The position numbers and the translations under genes were made by a program. Shown here piece after piece: positions 36,971-45,960 of a stretch of 64,000 bases of DNA; position 1 is the stretch's first letter, and the number at the start of each line of letters is the position of its first letter. Below the pieces are notes generated by a model that was not told where the DNA came from, did no database searches, and worked only from the letters and a program-made list of their open reading frames with translations. Origin of the DNA: Ignatzschineria sp. RMDPL8A (GTDB taxonomy: Bacteria; Pseudomonadota; Gammaproteobacteria; Cardiobacteriales; Wohlfahrtiimonadaceae); contig NZ_JAPPWA010000001.1 in assembly GCF_029815055.1 (NCBI RefSeq), positions 137,635-201,634 of the forward strand. The letters are read 5' to 3'.

Positions 36971-37987
36971 TTATTCGGCAAACTGAGTCTCTATCTTATT
37001 TAATATTTGTTGATCTACAAGCTTAACAGAAATATCGATCGCATTCTCAAATGAAACACGATCCGCATTCCCATGGGATTTCACCACAATCCCCTTGAGC
37101 CCAAGTAGGCTCGCGCCATTGTGTTTACGAGGGTCTAGTTTTGATTTCAGATCTTTAAGAACCGGCATCGCCACCACAGCGGAAAACTTGGTGAATGCGT
37201 TCTTTTTAAATGAATTTTCAAGCCCGCGAGTGATAAGACGTGCGGTGCCTTCCATGGTTTTTAGCGCAACGTTTCCGACAAAGCCATCGCACACAGCGAC
37301 ATCAACATCATCGAAAAAGAGGCCATCGGGTTCGATATAGCCGCAATAATTGAGCGTCGAGGCTTCAAGCAATTTCGTTGCTTCTTTCACCTGCTCATTG
37401 CCTTTAATCGCTTCTGACCCGATATTTAATAACGCCACTTTCGGCTCGGGATTATTATTCACCGCCGCCGCTAAGAGCGAGCCCATCACCGCAAATTGAT
37501 AGAGATGATCGGCATTGGTATCGACGTTCGCGCCAAGATCAAGCATATGAATGTGCCCCTCTTTGCGCATCGACGGAATCGAGGTACAGATCGCCGGACG
37601 ATCGATCCCCGGTAGAGTTTTGAGCACAAAGCGCGCCGTTGCCATTAAAGCGCCAGTATTGCCCGCGGACATACAGGCATCCGCCTCTTTCGCTTTGACA
37701 AGGTTGATCGCCACACGCATCGATGAATCTTTTTTATTGCGCAGTGCACTTTGCGGAGAATCATCCATCTCCACCACTTCACTTGCGTGCCGAATGACAA
37801 GTCGCCCCGACTGAAAATGAGGCTCTTTCTCCATTAAAGGTGTAAGAACCGCTTCGTCACCAACCCCAATAATGGTTAAGTGAGGATGCCTTGTAAGCGC
37901 GCTCAATACCGCCGGCATAAATTCTGCCACACCGTTGTCGCCACTCATTAAATCCACAGCTAATTTGATTGGTCTGCTACTTCCCAT
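36971..37987 (-). CDS. plsX: Phosphate acyltransferase PlsX
   Basis: 338 residues. Converts acyl-ACP to acyl-phosphate for PlsY, linking fatty acid and phospholipid synthesis. KLAVDLMSGDNG at 8-19 (MGGD-type motif with Ser), SAGNTGALMATARF and GFVGNVALKTMEG are family signatures. The Ser in place of the usual Gly of MGGD is a minor variation. It follows rpmF and an attenuator-like terminator, and precedes fabH in the conserved yceD-rpmF-plsX-fabHD order. Confidence 0.96.
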   Translation of the reverse strand: MGSSRPIKLAVDLMSGDNGVAEFMPAVLSALTRHPHLTIIGVGDEAVLTPLMEKEPHFQSGRLVIRHASEVVEMDDSPQSALRNKKDSSMRVAINLVKAKEADACMSAGNTGALMATARFVLKTLPGIDRPAICTSIPSMRKEGHIHMLDLGANVDTNADHLYQFAVMGSLLAAAVNNNPEPKVALLNIGSEAIKGNEQVKEATKLLEASTLNYCGYIEPDGLFFDDVDVAVCDGFVGNVALKTMEGTARLITRGLENSFKKNAFTKFSAVVAMPVLKDLKSKLDPRKHNGASLLGLKGIVVKSHGNADRVSFENAIDISVKLVDQQILNKIETQFAE

Positions 37988-38018
37988 CGTAAACTCTACT
38001 TTTTACCTCTTTTAACAC

Positions 38019-38059
38019 AAAAAAACCTACGCAATTATTCAATAAATTCGCGTAGGTTT
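38019..38059 (-). terminator. Terminator/attenuator between rpmF and plsX
   Basis: On the minus strand AAACCTACGC and GCGTAGGTTT form an exact 10-pair stem (extended by AATT pairs), then a T run. It lies 23 bases after the rpmF stop and should let yceD-rpmF be transcribed more strongly than the lipid genes behind it. Confidence 0.8.
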
Positions 38060-38081
38060 CTCTACAGTTCATTGCGAATGC

Positions 38082-38276
38082 TTATTCAGCATCAACAACC
38101 GCTTCGTTTTTGTGAATCACTTTACGGCCACGGAAGTAACCGTCTGCAGTTACGTGGTGACGTAAATGCATCTCACCTGTGGTTTGATCAACACTTACAG
38201 GACGAGTAGTTAGTCCATCATGTGCACGACGCATGCCGCGCTTAGAACGACTCACTTTTGATTTTTGAACAGCCAT
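38082..38276 (-). CDS. rpmF: 50S ribosomal protein L32
   Basis: 64 residues. N-terminus [21 protein letters not shown] is diagnostic. The gammaproteobacterial form without zinc-ribbon cysteines, ending in a [10 protein letters not shown] acidic tail. AGGAG before the ATG. It is paired with yceD upstream as in nearly all bacteria. Confidence 0.97.
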   Translation of the reverse strand: MAVQKSKVSRSKRGMRRAHDGLTTRPVSVDQTTGEMHLRHHVTADGYFRGRKVIHKNEAVVDAE

Positions 38277-38365
38277 TTTAAACTCCTAAATATATTCAAA
38301 TAATCGTAAAATTATTTTGTTTGCTCACTTCTTGAATCTAAATAAACGGTAGTTCCCCATATCGT

Positions 38366-38878
38366 CTATTTTTCAAGGAGATCCGCCAATCCAGCGAAAG
38401 GAAATTTCCTCTCTTCTTCAATCACTTTTTGGTTTTTAATAAACTCTCTACCGGCACAATAAGTCTCCTCATCATGATAAGGAATGACTGGCAGGGCTAA
38501 TAAAATCTCATCTTCAAGATGATAGAGAAGTTCTTGTGGATCATCCTCTTCAATAATAAGGACCACCTCATCTTCATCAATTTTATCAGCTTCGTATTCG
38601 CTTTGCACAGGAATCCAACGAAAGTCGAGCACAATCGGATACGCAAACGGCTCTAAACAACGCTGGCAAATCAGATGAACTGTTGCCTTAATTGTGCCGC
38701 GGACGCTCGTTTTATGTTCCGAGTCCGGACCTGCTTCTAGACGAACATCGATCTCAGGGTCCACGTGGTCAATTAGATCAACCTCCGCTAAACGAGTAAA
38801 GAACTCACTCGATATCGGCGCGTGAAATGAGAGCTCTGTTTCCAGGGCTTGCCAAATTGTTAACGTATTATAGTTCAA
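38366..38878 (-). CDS. yceD: YceD (DUF177) 23S rRNA accumulation protein
   Basis: 170 residues. The core CQRCLEPFAYPIVLDFRWIPV (about 72-92) with its CxxC, and a long acidic middle, match YceD, which in E. coli and plants promotes 23S rRNA accumulation. Directly upstream of rpmF, consistent with a ribosome assembly role. First gene of the transcription unit, with its own promoter 30-60 bases upstream. Confidence 0.93.
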   Translation of the reverse strand: MNYNTLTIWQALETELSFHAPISSEFFTRLAEVDLIDHVDPEIDVRLEAGPDSEHKTSVRGTIKATVHLICQRCLEPFAYPIVLDFRWIPVQSEYEADKIDEDEVVLIIEEDDPQELLYHLEDEILLALPVIPYHDEETYCAGREFIKNQKVIEEERKFPFAGLADLLEK

Positions 38879-38910
38879 AAAACACCAAACAATTCTAATA
38901 AAAGAGAGCT

Positions 38911-38940
38911 ATATTAAGCCATACCCTGCTAATTTGTCAA
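38911..38940 (-). promoter_or_regulatory. sigma70 promoter of yceD-rpmF-plsX-fabHD
   Basis: A perfect TTGACA -35 box (38935-38940) and TAATAT -10 box (38911-38916) with an 18-base spacer on the minus strand. It lies between the moaC stop and the yceD start, giving a leader of about 25 bases. Confidence 0.75.
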
Positions 38941-38943
38941 AAA

Positions 38944-39423
38944 TTAGTTCGATTTCTGATAGTGTCCGCTCTTCCCACCGGACTTTTCTAAAAGCTCAAT
39001 ATCGGTAATGCGCATGCCTTTATCCACCGCTTTGAGCATATCGTAAATGGTCAATAAGCCGACAGATGTCGCGGTAAGTGCCTCCATCTCAACGCCGGTA
39101 ACGCCATTGGTTTTCACCACCACTTCAATCGAAACCGATTTTTCTGCCTCATTTGGGATAAAATCCACTTCCACTTTCGTCAAGGGGAGCGGATGGCAGA
39201 GCGGAATTAAGGTCGCCGTCTGTTTTGCTGCTTGAATCGCCGCAATGCGCGCAACGCCGAGCACATTCCCTTTTTTCGCACTTTCTGAGACAAGTTGTGA
39301 AAATGCGGTCTCATTCATATAGATTTTACCCCCGGTAACCGCACGGCGAGCCGTGACAGCCTTTTCACTCACATCGACCATGTGGGCATCACCTTTTGGG
39401 TTTAAATGCGTTAATGAACTCAT
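38944..39423 (-). CDS. moaC: Cyclic pyranopterin monophosphate synthase MoaC
   Basis: 159 residues. Converts the MoaA product (3',8-cH2GTP) to cPMP in molybdenum cofactor synthesis. MVDVSEKAVTARRA near residue 15, LIPLCHPLPLTKVEVDF and VEMEALTATSVGLLTIYDMLKAVDKGM are diagnostic. Its ATG overlaps the ycgN stop by one base. It is the only molybdenum cofactor gene in this cluster; moaD, moaE, mobA and moeA are at 7.8-10.3 kb. Confidence 0.96.
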   Translation of the reverse strand: MSSLTHLNPKGDAHMVDVSEKAVTARRAVTGGKIYMNETAFSQLVSESAKKGNVLGVARIAAIQAAKQTATLIPLCHPLPLTKVEVDFIPNEAEKSVSIEVVVKTNGVTGVEMEALTATSVGLLTIYDMLKAVDKGMRITDIELLEKSGGKSGHYQKSN

Positions 39424-39884
39424 TAATCGTCCTCTCCATCAATTGCTTCAGTAATGTAATATTCTAGCGGCTTTTTCATACGCCGTTCCGGAATCAGTGC
39501 TTTTCGATCAGTAATTCCCGAACGGTGCACCGCTTTTTTATCGCCCGACAACAGATAATGCCACTCAGGCAGTGCTTCATTCTCATAACGGCGACGGTAC
39601 GCGCAGGTTTCGGGCAGCCAATTAATCTCGCGCAGATCCTTATAATCAAGCTTAATACACTCAGGCACATAACGCTGACGAATCGTATAACGGCTGCAAC
39701 GGCACGATCTCAAATCGAGCAGATTACAGGCGACATTCGTCGCATAGACGCGCCCCGTATCCGCATCTTCAATCTTATTAAGGCAACAGAGCCCACAGCC
39801 ATCGCAGAGCGCTTCCCATTCAGCATCATTGAGCGTTTCAAGGGGTAACGTCCAAAATTCATCGCGCAACGTCATATCATCCAT
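39423..39884 (-). CDS. YcgN/UPF0260 family cysteine-cluster protein
   Basis: 153 residues. The CDGCGLCCLNKIEDADTG motif (about 28-45) and later CNLLDLRSCRCSRY supply seven or more cysteines, typical of the zinc/iron chelating UPF0260 family, whose function is unknown. Ends with a charged tail. The ATG at 39884 is chosen over one six codons upstream because AGGAG lies seven bases before it; it overlaps the yihY stop by eight bases and its own stop overlaps moaC, so the three are translated together. Confidence 0.88.
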   Translation of the reverse strand: MDDMTLRDEFWTLPLETLNDAEWEALCDGCGLCCLNKIEDADTGRVYATNVACNLLDLRSCRCSRYTIRQRYVPECIKLDYKDLREINWLPETCAYRRRYENEALPEWHYLLSGDKKAVHRSGITDRKALIPERRMKKPLEYYITEAIDGEDD

Positions 39885-40965
39885 GAGAACGCTCCTTTTC
39901 ACCCATTTTTAATTCGCCGGCTTTCTCATCAACAAGGGTATCAGAACATTCATCAATCTCAACTCGGCACCCATCGATCACCGCATGATCGGTTTTAATG
40001 TGGGTAATGTGCCAATTTTTACACTGCTCATCTTGCGGCTCAAGTGAGATCGTAATCTCCATCTTATCCACACGATGAAGCGGCTCGCCTGAATCAAGGA
40101 GCGCCTCAGGATTTTGGAAAAAGAAGACCAATTGATTGCCCACAAGCAAAATCAGCCACGACAGATAGAGCCACATAATAAAGAGCACAATGCTCGCAAA
40201 CCCCGAATAGATAATCGCTTGCTTACCGGAATTGACCACAAATAGGGTAAAGAGCTTCCCGACGATATACCAGAAGTTCGCCGCAATCAGCGCGCCTAAA
40301 AAGGCCGGAATGACGCGCACTTTACTGTGGGGGATAAAGAGATAGATCACCCAAATGAGGATCGTCACAATGGAGATTGTCAGCGCCTTACTCACTAAAA
40401 AGGAGATCACTGGATGGGGGCTTATCAGCATCAATTTATCCATCAGCGCGCCGGAAAAGACCGAAGTAATCGCAAAGATAAAGACCGGTCCCATCAGCAC
40501 CACTAAGAGATAATTAACAAAACGGGTTTGCAGATTACGCCCTTTAACCACGCCCCAAATTTTATTAAAAGCACGCTCAATGGTTGAAATCAGCCCGACC
40601 ACCGTATAAAAGAGCACCAACAGCCCCGCCCCGCCGAGCACCACCCCTTGGACATTATCCACAAGCCCGATCAGAACGGAGACAAATTCATTGGCGCGAT
40701 CTTCCCCTAAAAAGCCGACGGCATCATATAAAAGTGGCTCTAAACTGCGGTGAACGCCAAACCCTTTTAAGACCGAGAAGCTGATCGCAATAAGCGGCAC
40801 AAGGGAGAGGAGCGTGGTGTAGGTGAGCGATTGTGCCCGCTCTTTAAGCTCTCCTTCCATAAAACGTTCCACCATTCGATAGATCAATAAAAGAAGATAG
40901 CGAGGGGGATTTAACGGCGCCTCGCTATTTAATAACCACGCTTTCGCGCGTTCAATCTGTTTCAT
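39877..40965 (-). CDS. YihY/BrkB family inner membrane protein
   Basis: 362 residues. Six membrane helices across about 45-285, with ERAQSLTYTTLLSLVPLIAI, GLISTIERAFNKIWGV and WLYLSWLILLVGNQLVFF as family signatures. Once called ribonuclease BN, but that activity belongs to another protein, so the role of YihY is unknown. A cytoplasmic C-terminal tail of about 80 residues is acidic and variable. Followed by ycgN and moaC with overlaps. Confidence 0.9.
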   Translation of the reverse strand: MKQIERAKAWLLNSEAPLNPPRYLLLLIYRMVERFMEGELKERAQSLTYTTLLSLVPLIAISFSVLKGFGVHRSLEPLLYDAVGFLGEDRANEFVSVLIGLVDNVQGVVLGGAGLLVLFYTVVGLISTIERAFNKIWGVVKGRNLQTRFVNYLLVVLMGPVFIFAITSVFSGALMDKLMLISPHPVISFLVSKALTISIVTILIWVIYLFIPHSKVRVIPAFLGALIAANFWYIVGKLFTLFVVNSGKQAIIYSGFASIVLFIMWLYLSWLILLVGNQLVFFFQNPEALLDSGEPLHRVDKMEITISLEPQDEQCKNWHITHIKTDHAVIDGCRVEIDECSDTLVDEKAGELKMGEKERSHG

Positions 40966-41001
40966 ATGACTCTTTAATCGCCCTAAAATGGCGTCATAAC
41001 G

Positions 41002-41415
41002 TTATGCTTCAAGTGCTTTTTGCAGGGCGGCGATACGGCGTTGAAGCGCATCACGGCTATATTGTGAACTAAGCTCAAAATAACCCCACACAGGATTCGG
41101 CCACGCAAGATCTTCCTCATAACGGGCAATCACATGTACGTGCAATTGGCGAACCTGATTCCCAAGCGCCCCGATATTGAGTTTATGCGGTGAGAAAATA
41201 TCGCGCATCGCATGCGAGGCAAAAGCGATCTCTTCAGCGAGCTGATGCTGATCATCCATTTCAAGATCGATCACCTCTTCAATGTTTTGTTTACGCGGAA
41301 TAAGCACAATCCACGGAAAACGCACTTCATCTTGAATGCGCACTTGGCAAAGCGGTAAATCCGCCACAAAACGGCTGCTGCGCTCAAGGCGCTCATCTAA
41401 TACAAATCCCATCAT
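41002..41415 (-). CDS. HIT family nucleotide-binding protein
   Basis: 137 residues. The histidine triad is LHVHVIAR (HxHxx form) near residue 90, preceded by NIGALGNQVRQ. HIT hydrolases cleave nucleoside phosphoramidates and dinucleotides; the specific substrate is unclear. It begins one base inside the zapA stop (TAATG), so it is coupled to the division genes. Confidence 0.85.
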   Translation of the reverse strand: MMGFVLDERLERSSRFVADLPLCQVRIQDEVRFPWIVLIPRKQNIEEVIDLEMDDQHQLAEEIAFASHAMRDIFSPHKLNIGALGNQVRQLHVHVIARYEEDLAWPNPVWGYFELSSQYSRDALQRRIAALQKALEA

Positions 41416-41708
41416 TACGCTCCCATCTGCTCGTCAATTTTTGCAAGAAGTGATTCAAGTTTACGCTGGATTTTACCCTCGCTCTCTTCCACTTCTCTTT
41501 TGGCTTTTAAGAGATCGTGCGCAAGATTAAGCGCCACCATCATCGAGGCTTGCTCGATCGATAACCGGCTCTGTTCGCGCATTTTCGCTAAACGTTCATC
41601 AAGGAGTGTTGCCGATTCAAGGAGCGCCTTCTCTTCACCGGGTTCACAGCTAATTTGATATTTTACGCCCAAAATTTTAATTGGGACTGCGACTGATTCC
41701 TGGCTCAT
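41415..41708 (-). CDS. zapA: Cell division protein ZapA
   Basis: 97 residues. N-terminal beta segment VAVPIKILGVKYQISCEPGEE, then a long helix for tetramer coiled coil (about 55-97, including ARRY-type LNLAHDLL). ZapA bundles FtsZ filaments at mid-cell. It lies eight bases after a small coiled-coil gene, as in Pseudomonas. In many gammaproteobacteria the 6S RNA gene follows zapA; here the HIT gene does. Confidence 0.92.
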   Translation of the reverse strand: MSQESVAVPIKILGVKYQISCEPGEEKALLESATLLDERLAKMREQSRLSIEQASMMVALNLAHDLLKAKREVEESEGKIQRKLESLLAKIDEQMGA

Positions 41709-41716
41709 CCTCTCTC

Positions 41717-42058
41717 CTAATTATTTAATTGTAATGATTCTAAGCGTGAAATAATTTTCGATAGACGCTCGGTGAGTTTTAAATTCTCATCGGTTAAGCG
41801 TCCGCAATCAATTTCGTAGGTCGCTTGAAGGGCGCTAAGTTCCTCTTCAAGATTCCGTTTTTCATCGGTTAATGCCGAAATGGCCGCCGTTTTCGCTTCT
41901 TCAAGGGCTGCAAGCTCATTCGCTTTTAACGTCTTTAATTCCGCAATTTCAGTCGCTTTAGCCTCTCTAAGCGCCGAAAGTTCCTCTTTAAGCGCCGCAT
42001 TACTATTAATCAGCGCTGCAATTTTATTCTCTAAAGCATTATATGCCGTATCAATCAT
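41717..42058 (-). CDS. Small coiled-coil protein, ZapB-like (TIGR02449-type position)
   Basis: 113 residues, nearly all heptad coiled coil rich in Leu, Glu, Ala and Lys (for example AALEEAKTAAISALTDEKRNL). Sequence is too low in complexity to assign a family by residues. Position directly before zapA, where many gammaproteobacteria encode a ZapB-like division factor, makes a Z-ring role likely. E. coli ZapB is 81 residues; this is somewhat longer. Confidence 0.65.
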   Translation of the reverse strand: MIDTAYNALENKIAALINSNAALKEELSALREAKATEIAELKTLKANELAALEEAKTAAISALTDEKRNLEEELSALQATYEIDCGRLTDENLKLTERLSKIISRLESLQLNN

Positions 42059-42075
42059 AGTGAAAACCTTATCGA

Positions 42076-43287
42076 TTAGGGTTTAATAAACTCGGGAATA
42101 TCGCCATAATAGCCCATTGCAACGCGAGCTAGTTTGCGTTTAGCAAAAGGCACTTTATCCGCCGCACGAAGGCCTAAACTGCGCACTTTTCGAATGAGCG
42201 GCGATTGGATCGTCGAGCTCCGTTTAAAGAGATCCATCGACCCCATGATTAACATATTATGCGCTTTACGTCGTTTTTCATAGCGTTTTAATACAGAAAG
42301 ATCCCCAAGTGAGACCCCTTCTGCACGGGCTTTAATCACCTCATCGGTAATGGTCGCCGCATCTAAATAGCCGATATTAACGCCTAATCCCGCAAGCGGA
42401 TGAATGCTGTGAGCCGCGTCGCCGGCTAAGGCCAAATTGGGCTGCACATAATCGCGCGCATGATTGAGTCTTAAGGGATAAGCCCCTAAATTCCAATCGG
42501 CTTTAAAGGAACCAAATTTCCCTTCAAATCCCGCTTCTAGATGTTTGGCGAACTCTTCACGGGGGAGCGATAACAGATAATCCGCCTCTTCGTGCGTTGT
42601 GTGCCACGCAAGTGAACAGCGCCCATCATTTAACGGTAATAGCGCAAGCGGTCCATTGGTCATAAAACGTTGCCAACAGGTGCTTTGATGATCTTTTTCA
42701 GGGCGAACTTGCCCCACAATGGTTTTTTGCCCGTAGCTCCAGCCCGTACACGGAATATCGGCTAAGGTGCGCACCCAAGAACGGCCACCGTCGGCGCCAA
42801 TTAGCAATTCGCCTTGATAGATATCTCCGCTTGAAAGCGCCACTAAAATCTTGCCATTATCTCGCTCAAAGCGCTCAATTTTGCTTGACTCTAAAATGGT
42901 GATGCCCGGCTTTGTTTTCGCTTCATCTAGCAAAACGCCTTGCGTCACTTCATTATCTAAAATCCACCCAAGCGTATCGGAACCGGTGCCTTCGGCATGG
43001 AACGTAAGCTCGCCACGATTACCCTCATCCCAGACATGCATGTGGATAAATGGGGTCACCCGGCCGGTATGCACGAGCTGATCCCATACGCCCACATAAT
43101 CGAGCCAATTTTTACTCGACGGGGTAAAAGCAGAGACGCGAAGACCATAATCGTTTTGCGGATAGAGCCGATCGAGCGTTTGGAACTCCACAATCAAGAT
43201 CTTCATGCCCTGATTGGCGAGCGCGATGGCAATGCTCGATCCGACGAGTCCCGCACCATTAATAATGACGTCAAATTCTTTATTCAT
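42076..43287 (-). CDS. FAD-dependent ubiquinone hydroxylase, UbiI/UbiF (VisC) type
   Basis: 403 residues. FAD dinucleotide fold DVIINGAGLVGSSIAIALANQ at about 5-25, IGADGGRSWVR in the middle and NLALAGDAAHSIHPLAGLGVNIGYLD near 285 (GD motif) define the UbiH/COQ6 family. Hydroxylates the ubiquinone ring; whether at C5 (UbiI) or C6 (UbiF) cannot be told by eye. It is seven bases after the second family member, so the pair is one unit. Confidence 0.87.
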   Translation of the reverse strand: MNKEFDVIINGAGLVGSSIAIALANQGMKILIVEFQTLDRLYPQNDYGLRVSAFTPSSKNWLDYVGVWDQLVHTGRVTPFIHMHVWDEGNRGELTFHAEGTGSDTLGWILDNEVTQGVLLDEAKTKPGITILESSKIERFERDNGKILVALSSGDIYQGELLIGADGGRSWVRTLADIPCTGWSYGQKTIVGQVRPEKDHQSTCWQRFMTNGPLALLPLNDGRCSLAWHTTHEEADYLLSLPREEFAKHLEAGFEGKFGSFKADWNLGAYPLRLNHARDYVQPNLALAGDAAHSIHPLAGLGVNIGYLDAATITDEVIKARAEGVSLGDLSVLKRYEKRRKAHNMLIMGSMDLFKRSSTIQSPLIRKVRSLGLRAADKVPFAKRKLARVAMGYYGDIPEFIKP

Positions 43288-43294
43288 AGATCAC

Positions 43295-44473
43295 CTACTT
43301 TAAGCCCATTCCAAATTGGGCAATTTTCTTCCGTAATGGTTTAATGCATTTTACGCCGCGTAACGCTAAATTACGCATGTATGGCACGGGAAAGAGTTCA
43401 ATATCGAAGGCACGCACTAAAAAGTCCGTCGCTCCGGTGACTGCAAAAATATCGGTTCGGCGTTCCCGCTCATAGCGTCTAAAATCTGCTAGCGACAACG
43501 CACGTTTTTCTTGGAAATAGGGAATCAGCGCCGCGCAATCGCGAAAGCCTAAGTTAAGTCCCTGTCCGGCAATGGGGTGAAGGGCGTGAGCACTGTTGCC
43601 CGCTAAGGTTAAGTACTCCGCACACAGCGTTTTGGGCACCATCAGTTTAAGATCCCACACATGGCGTTTGGTCACGCTGGTGATCATGCCTAATTCAGCG
43701 CCAATCCGAAACAACACTTCATCGCTAAAGGAGCTATCCGAAGCCGTTTCCCATTTCGCGCGCTCTTCCCGTTTTACCGTTAAGATGATCGCCATCTCAT
43801 GAGTATTAACTGGCAATAATGCTAGCGGTCCTCGTGAGGTAAAACGCTCATAGGCGACATTATTATGCGGTTTTTCAAAGGTGCCAACCGCAATCACTGC
43901 TACTTGATCATAATCGGTAAACGCCGTCTGAATCCCCGCCATTTCGCGGAGCGTTGAGTGCGTCCCTTCCGCAGCGATCATCCATTTAAAGGCATGGCTA
44001 AATTCCGCTTCACTATTTTTAAAGTGACACACCGCCTCATCGGCCTCATGATCGGCGTAGTAACGCAGTAATTTTGTATCGGGAAGGTAGAGAAGATTAT
44101 CTTGTGATTCAATCGCTTCGTGGAGCGTTAAAATCAAGCGCCCGAGCGGAATCAGCCCACCAAAATTATCAAGCTCATGGTCGGCAGCATTAAGCATCAC
44201 GCGGGTACGAAAGCCCTTTTCGGAGACATGCACTTTTTCAATCGGCGTGACATAGGATTTAATCGAATCCCAAATCCCGATCGACTCAAGATAATATTGC
44301 GACCGTTTCGAAAGCGCGATCTGACGCGTATCCTGTGCTAAAAAGTCCTTATCCGGAACCGGATTTTGATCCACTAAGACCACTTCATAAGGAGCATCTT
44401 TTAAGCCTACCGCTAAGGATAGTCCGGCCGCACCCGCGCCCGATATCAATAAACGTTCGCTTTCGTTACTCAT
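43295..44473 (-). CDS. ubiH: 2-octaprenyl-6-methoxyphenyl hydroxylase UbiH
   Basis: 392 residues. FAD fold LLISGAGAAGLSLAVGL at about 8-24, IAAEGTHSTLREMAGI in the middle, and YLTLAGNSAHALHPIAGQGLNLGFRDCAALI near 290 (GN in place of the usual GD). It is the UbiH-like member of the tandem pair and acts in aerobic ubiquinone synthesis. In E. coli pepP precedes ubiH; here it is preceded by map, a different metallopeptidase of the same pita-bread fold. A terminator separates them. Confidence 0.85.
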   Translation of the reverse strand: MSNESERLLISGAGAAGLSLAVGLKDAPYEVVLVDQNPVPDKDFLAQDTRQIALSKRSQYYLESIGIWDSIKSYVTPIEKVHVSEKGFRTRVMLNAADHELDNFGGLIPLGRLILTLHEAIESQDNLLYLPDTKLLRYYADHEADEAVCHFKNSEAEFSHAFKWMIAAEGTHSTLREMAGIQTAFTDYDQVAVIAVGTFEKPHNNVAYERFTSRGPLALLPVNTHEMAIILTVKREERAKWETASDSSFSDEVLFRIGAELGMITSVTKRHVWDLKLMVPKTLCAEYLTLAGNSAHALHPIAGQGLNLGFRDCAALIPYFQEKRALSLADFRRYERERRTDIFAVTGATDFLVRAFDIELFPVPYMRNLALRGVKCIKPLRKKIAQFGMGLK

Positions 44474-44505
44474 CTCTAACGCCTTTTAAGTTGTTTTCAT
44501 CATAT

Positions 44506-44537
44506 AAAAAAAGGGATTATCTCCTGCGGTAATCCCT
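44506..44537 (-). terminator. Intrinsic terminator after map
   Basis: On the minus strand GGGATTA and TAATCCC form the stem around a 10-base loop, followed by seven T. It sits between map and ubiH. Confidence 0.85.
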
Positions 44538-44584
44538 CCTCTATCATAGGGGGTGAAACATCATCCCTTGCTGATCTAAAGCAA

Positions 44585-45352
44585 TTAACGCGAGGTTGGT
44601 AAGCTTAAGATTTCATAGCCATCTTCGGTCACTAAAACGGCGTGTTCCCACTGCGCGGTGAGCGAGCGGTCACGCGTGACGGCGGTCCAACCATCGTTTA
44701 ATACTTTTGTTTCAGGGCGACCGACATTAATCATCGGTTCGATCGTAAAGATCATGCCTGGTTCCATAATGTCACGCACCATTGGCGAATCATAATGGAG
44801 TACTTGCGGCGCTTCATGCAGGGCTAATCCCACCCCATGACCGCAAAATTCTTGCACGATGGAGTAGTTATAACGCTTCGCATTTTTCTCGATCGCACGG
44901 CCAATATTTCTAAAGGGCGCGCCCGGTTTTACCTCTTCAATGCCGAGCATCATGCACTCGTAAGTGGCATCAACAAGACGCTGCGCCATAATGGAGACTT
45001 CGCCCACACAGAACATACGGCTTGAATCGCCAAAATACCCATCTTTATCTAAACAGACATCGACGTTGACAATATCGCCATTTTTAAGCGGACGATCGGA
45101 CGGAATTCCGTGGCAGACCACATGGTTAATGGAGATACATGACGCACCCGGAAAAGGGGGATGACCGTAATTGAGGCTGCCTGAAATAGCGCCCTCATCT
45201 TTCATCATTTGGTGAATACGATCATCGATCTCTTTCGTGGTAACCCCCGCCTTCACATACGGTTCGATTGCGTGCAAAATATTGGCAACGAGCTGATTCG
45301 CTTTACGAATCCCTTCGATCTGTTCTGCGGTTTTAATCACGACTTTAGTCAT
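44585..45352 (-). CDS. map: Methionine aminopeptidase type I
   Basis: 255 residues. Removes the N-terminal methionine from new proteins. Metal ligands lie in IVNVDVCLDKDGYFGDSSR (two Asp), GHGVGLALHEAP (His), TIEPMIN (Glu) and WEHAVLV (Glu). The substrate-binding His is in NYGHPPFPGASCISINHVVCHGIP. Not in the usual rpsB-tsf neighbourhood; it stands between dcd and ubiH. Cytoplasmic. Confidence 0.95.
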   Translation of the reverse strand: MTKVVIKTAEQIEGIRKANQLVANILHAIEPYVKAGVTTKEIDDRIHQMMKDEGAISGSLNYGHPPFPGASCISINHVVCHGIPSDRPLKNGDIVNVDVCLDKDGYFGDSSRMFCVGEVSIMAQRLVDATYECMMLGIEEVKPGAPFRNIGRAIEKNAKRYNYSIVQEFCGHGVGLALHEAPQVLHYDSPMVRDIMEPGMIFTIEPMINVGRPETKVLNDGWTAVTRDRSLTAQWEHAVLVTEDGYEILSLPTSR

Positions 45353-45379
45353 TCTCTTTCTCTATTCCTTTTATTTCGG

Positions 45380-45946
45380 TTAGGTTCTCGGTAATGTGAC
45401 GCCGGTCTGACCTTGATACTTACCGCCTCTATCTTTATAGGAGACATCGCATACTTCGTCGGATTCAAAAAAGAGCATCTGCGCCACACCTTCGCCCGCG
45501 TAAATCTTCGCAGGGAGTGGAGTTGTATTAGAAAACTCAAGCGTGACGTGCCCTTCCCATTCCGGTTCGAGCGGCGTTACGTTGACAATAATACCACAAC
45601 GCGCATATGTCGACTTTCCTAGACAGATCGTTAACACATTACGAGGAATTCTAAAATACTCAATAGTTCGCGCAAGCGCAAAGGAGTTCGGCGGGATAAT
45701 GCACACATCGGACACCACATCGACAAAGCTATTTTGGTCGAAGTTTTTCGGGTCAACGATGGATGAATTAATATTGGTAAAGACTTTAAATTCATTGCTA
45801 CAACGCACGTCATAACCGTAGCTTGACGTGCCGTAACTGATGATGCGCCCCTGCTCATTTTCTCTGACCTGACCATATTCAAACGGCTCGATCATGCCAT
45901 GTTGTTGCGCTTGTCTGCGAATCCAGTGATCTGATTTAATACTCAT
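45380..45946 (-). CDS. dcd: dCTP deaminase
   Basis: 188 residues. Deaminates dCTP to dUTP, the main source of dTMP precursors in gammaproteobacteria. Catalytic Ser112 and Arg116 in [16 protein letters not shown] and Glu137 in [10 protein letters not shown] are placed as in the E. coli enzyme (193 residues). It follows apbC by 14 bases, the same pair as in many relatives. Confidence 0.96.
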   Translation of the reverse strand: MSIKSDHWIRRQAQQHGMIEPFEYGQVRENEQGRIISYGTSSYGYDVRCSNEFKVFTNINSSIVDPKNFDQNSFVDVVSDVCIIPPNSFALARTIEYFRIPRNVLTICLGKSTYARCGIIVNVTPLEPEWEGHVTLEFSNTTPLPAKIYAGEGVAQMLFFESDEVCDVSYKDRGGKYQGQTGVTLPRT

Positions 45947-45960
45947 ATTTAATTCGTTTC

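Noticed and set aside
40064-40072. Single perfect DnaA box inside yihY
   Set aside because: An isolated 9-mer in coding sequence is expected by chance in a window this size.
41002-41415. Site where 6S RNA (ssrS) might follow zapA
   Set aside because: The HIT gene occupies it with a one-base overlap; no 6S-like structure is visible.
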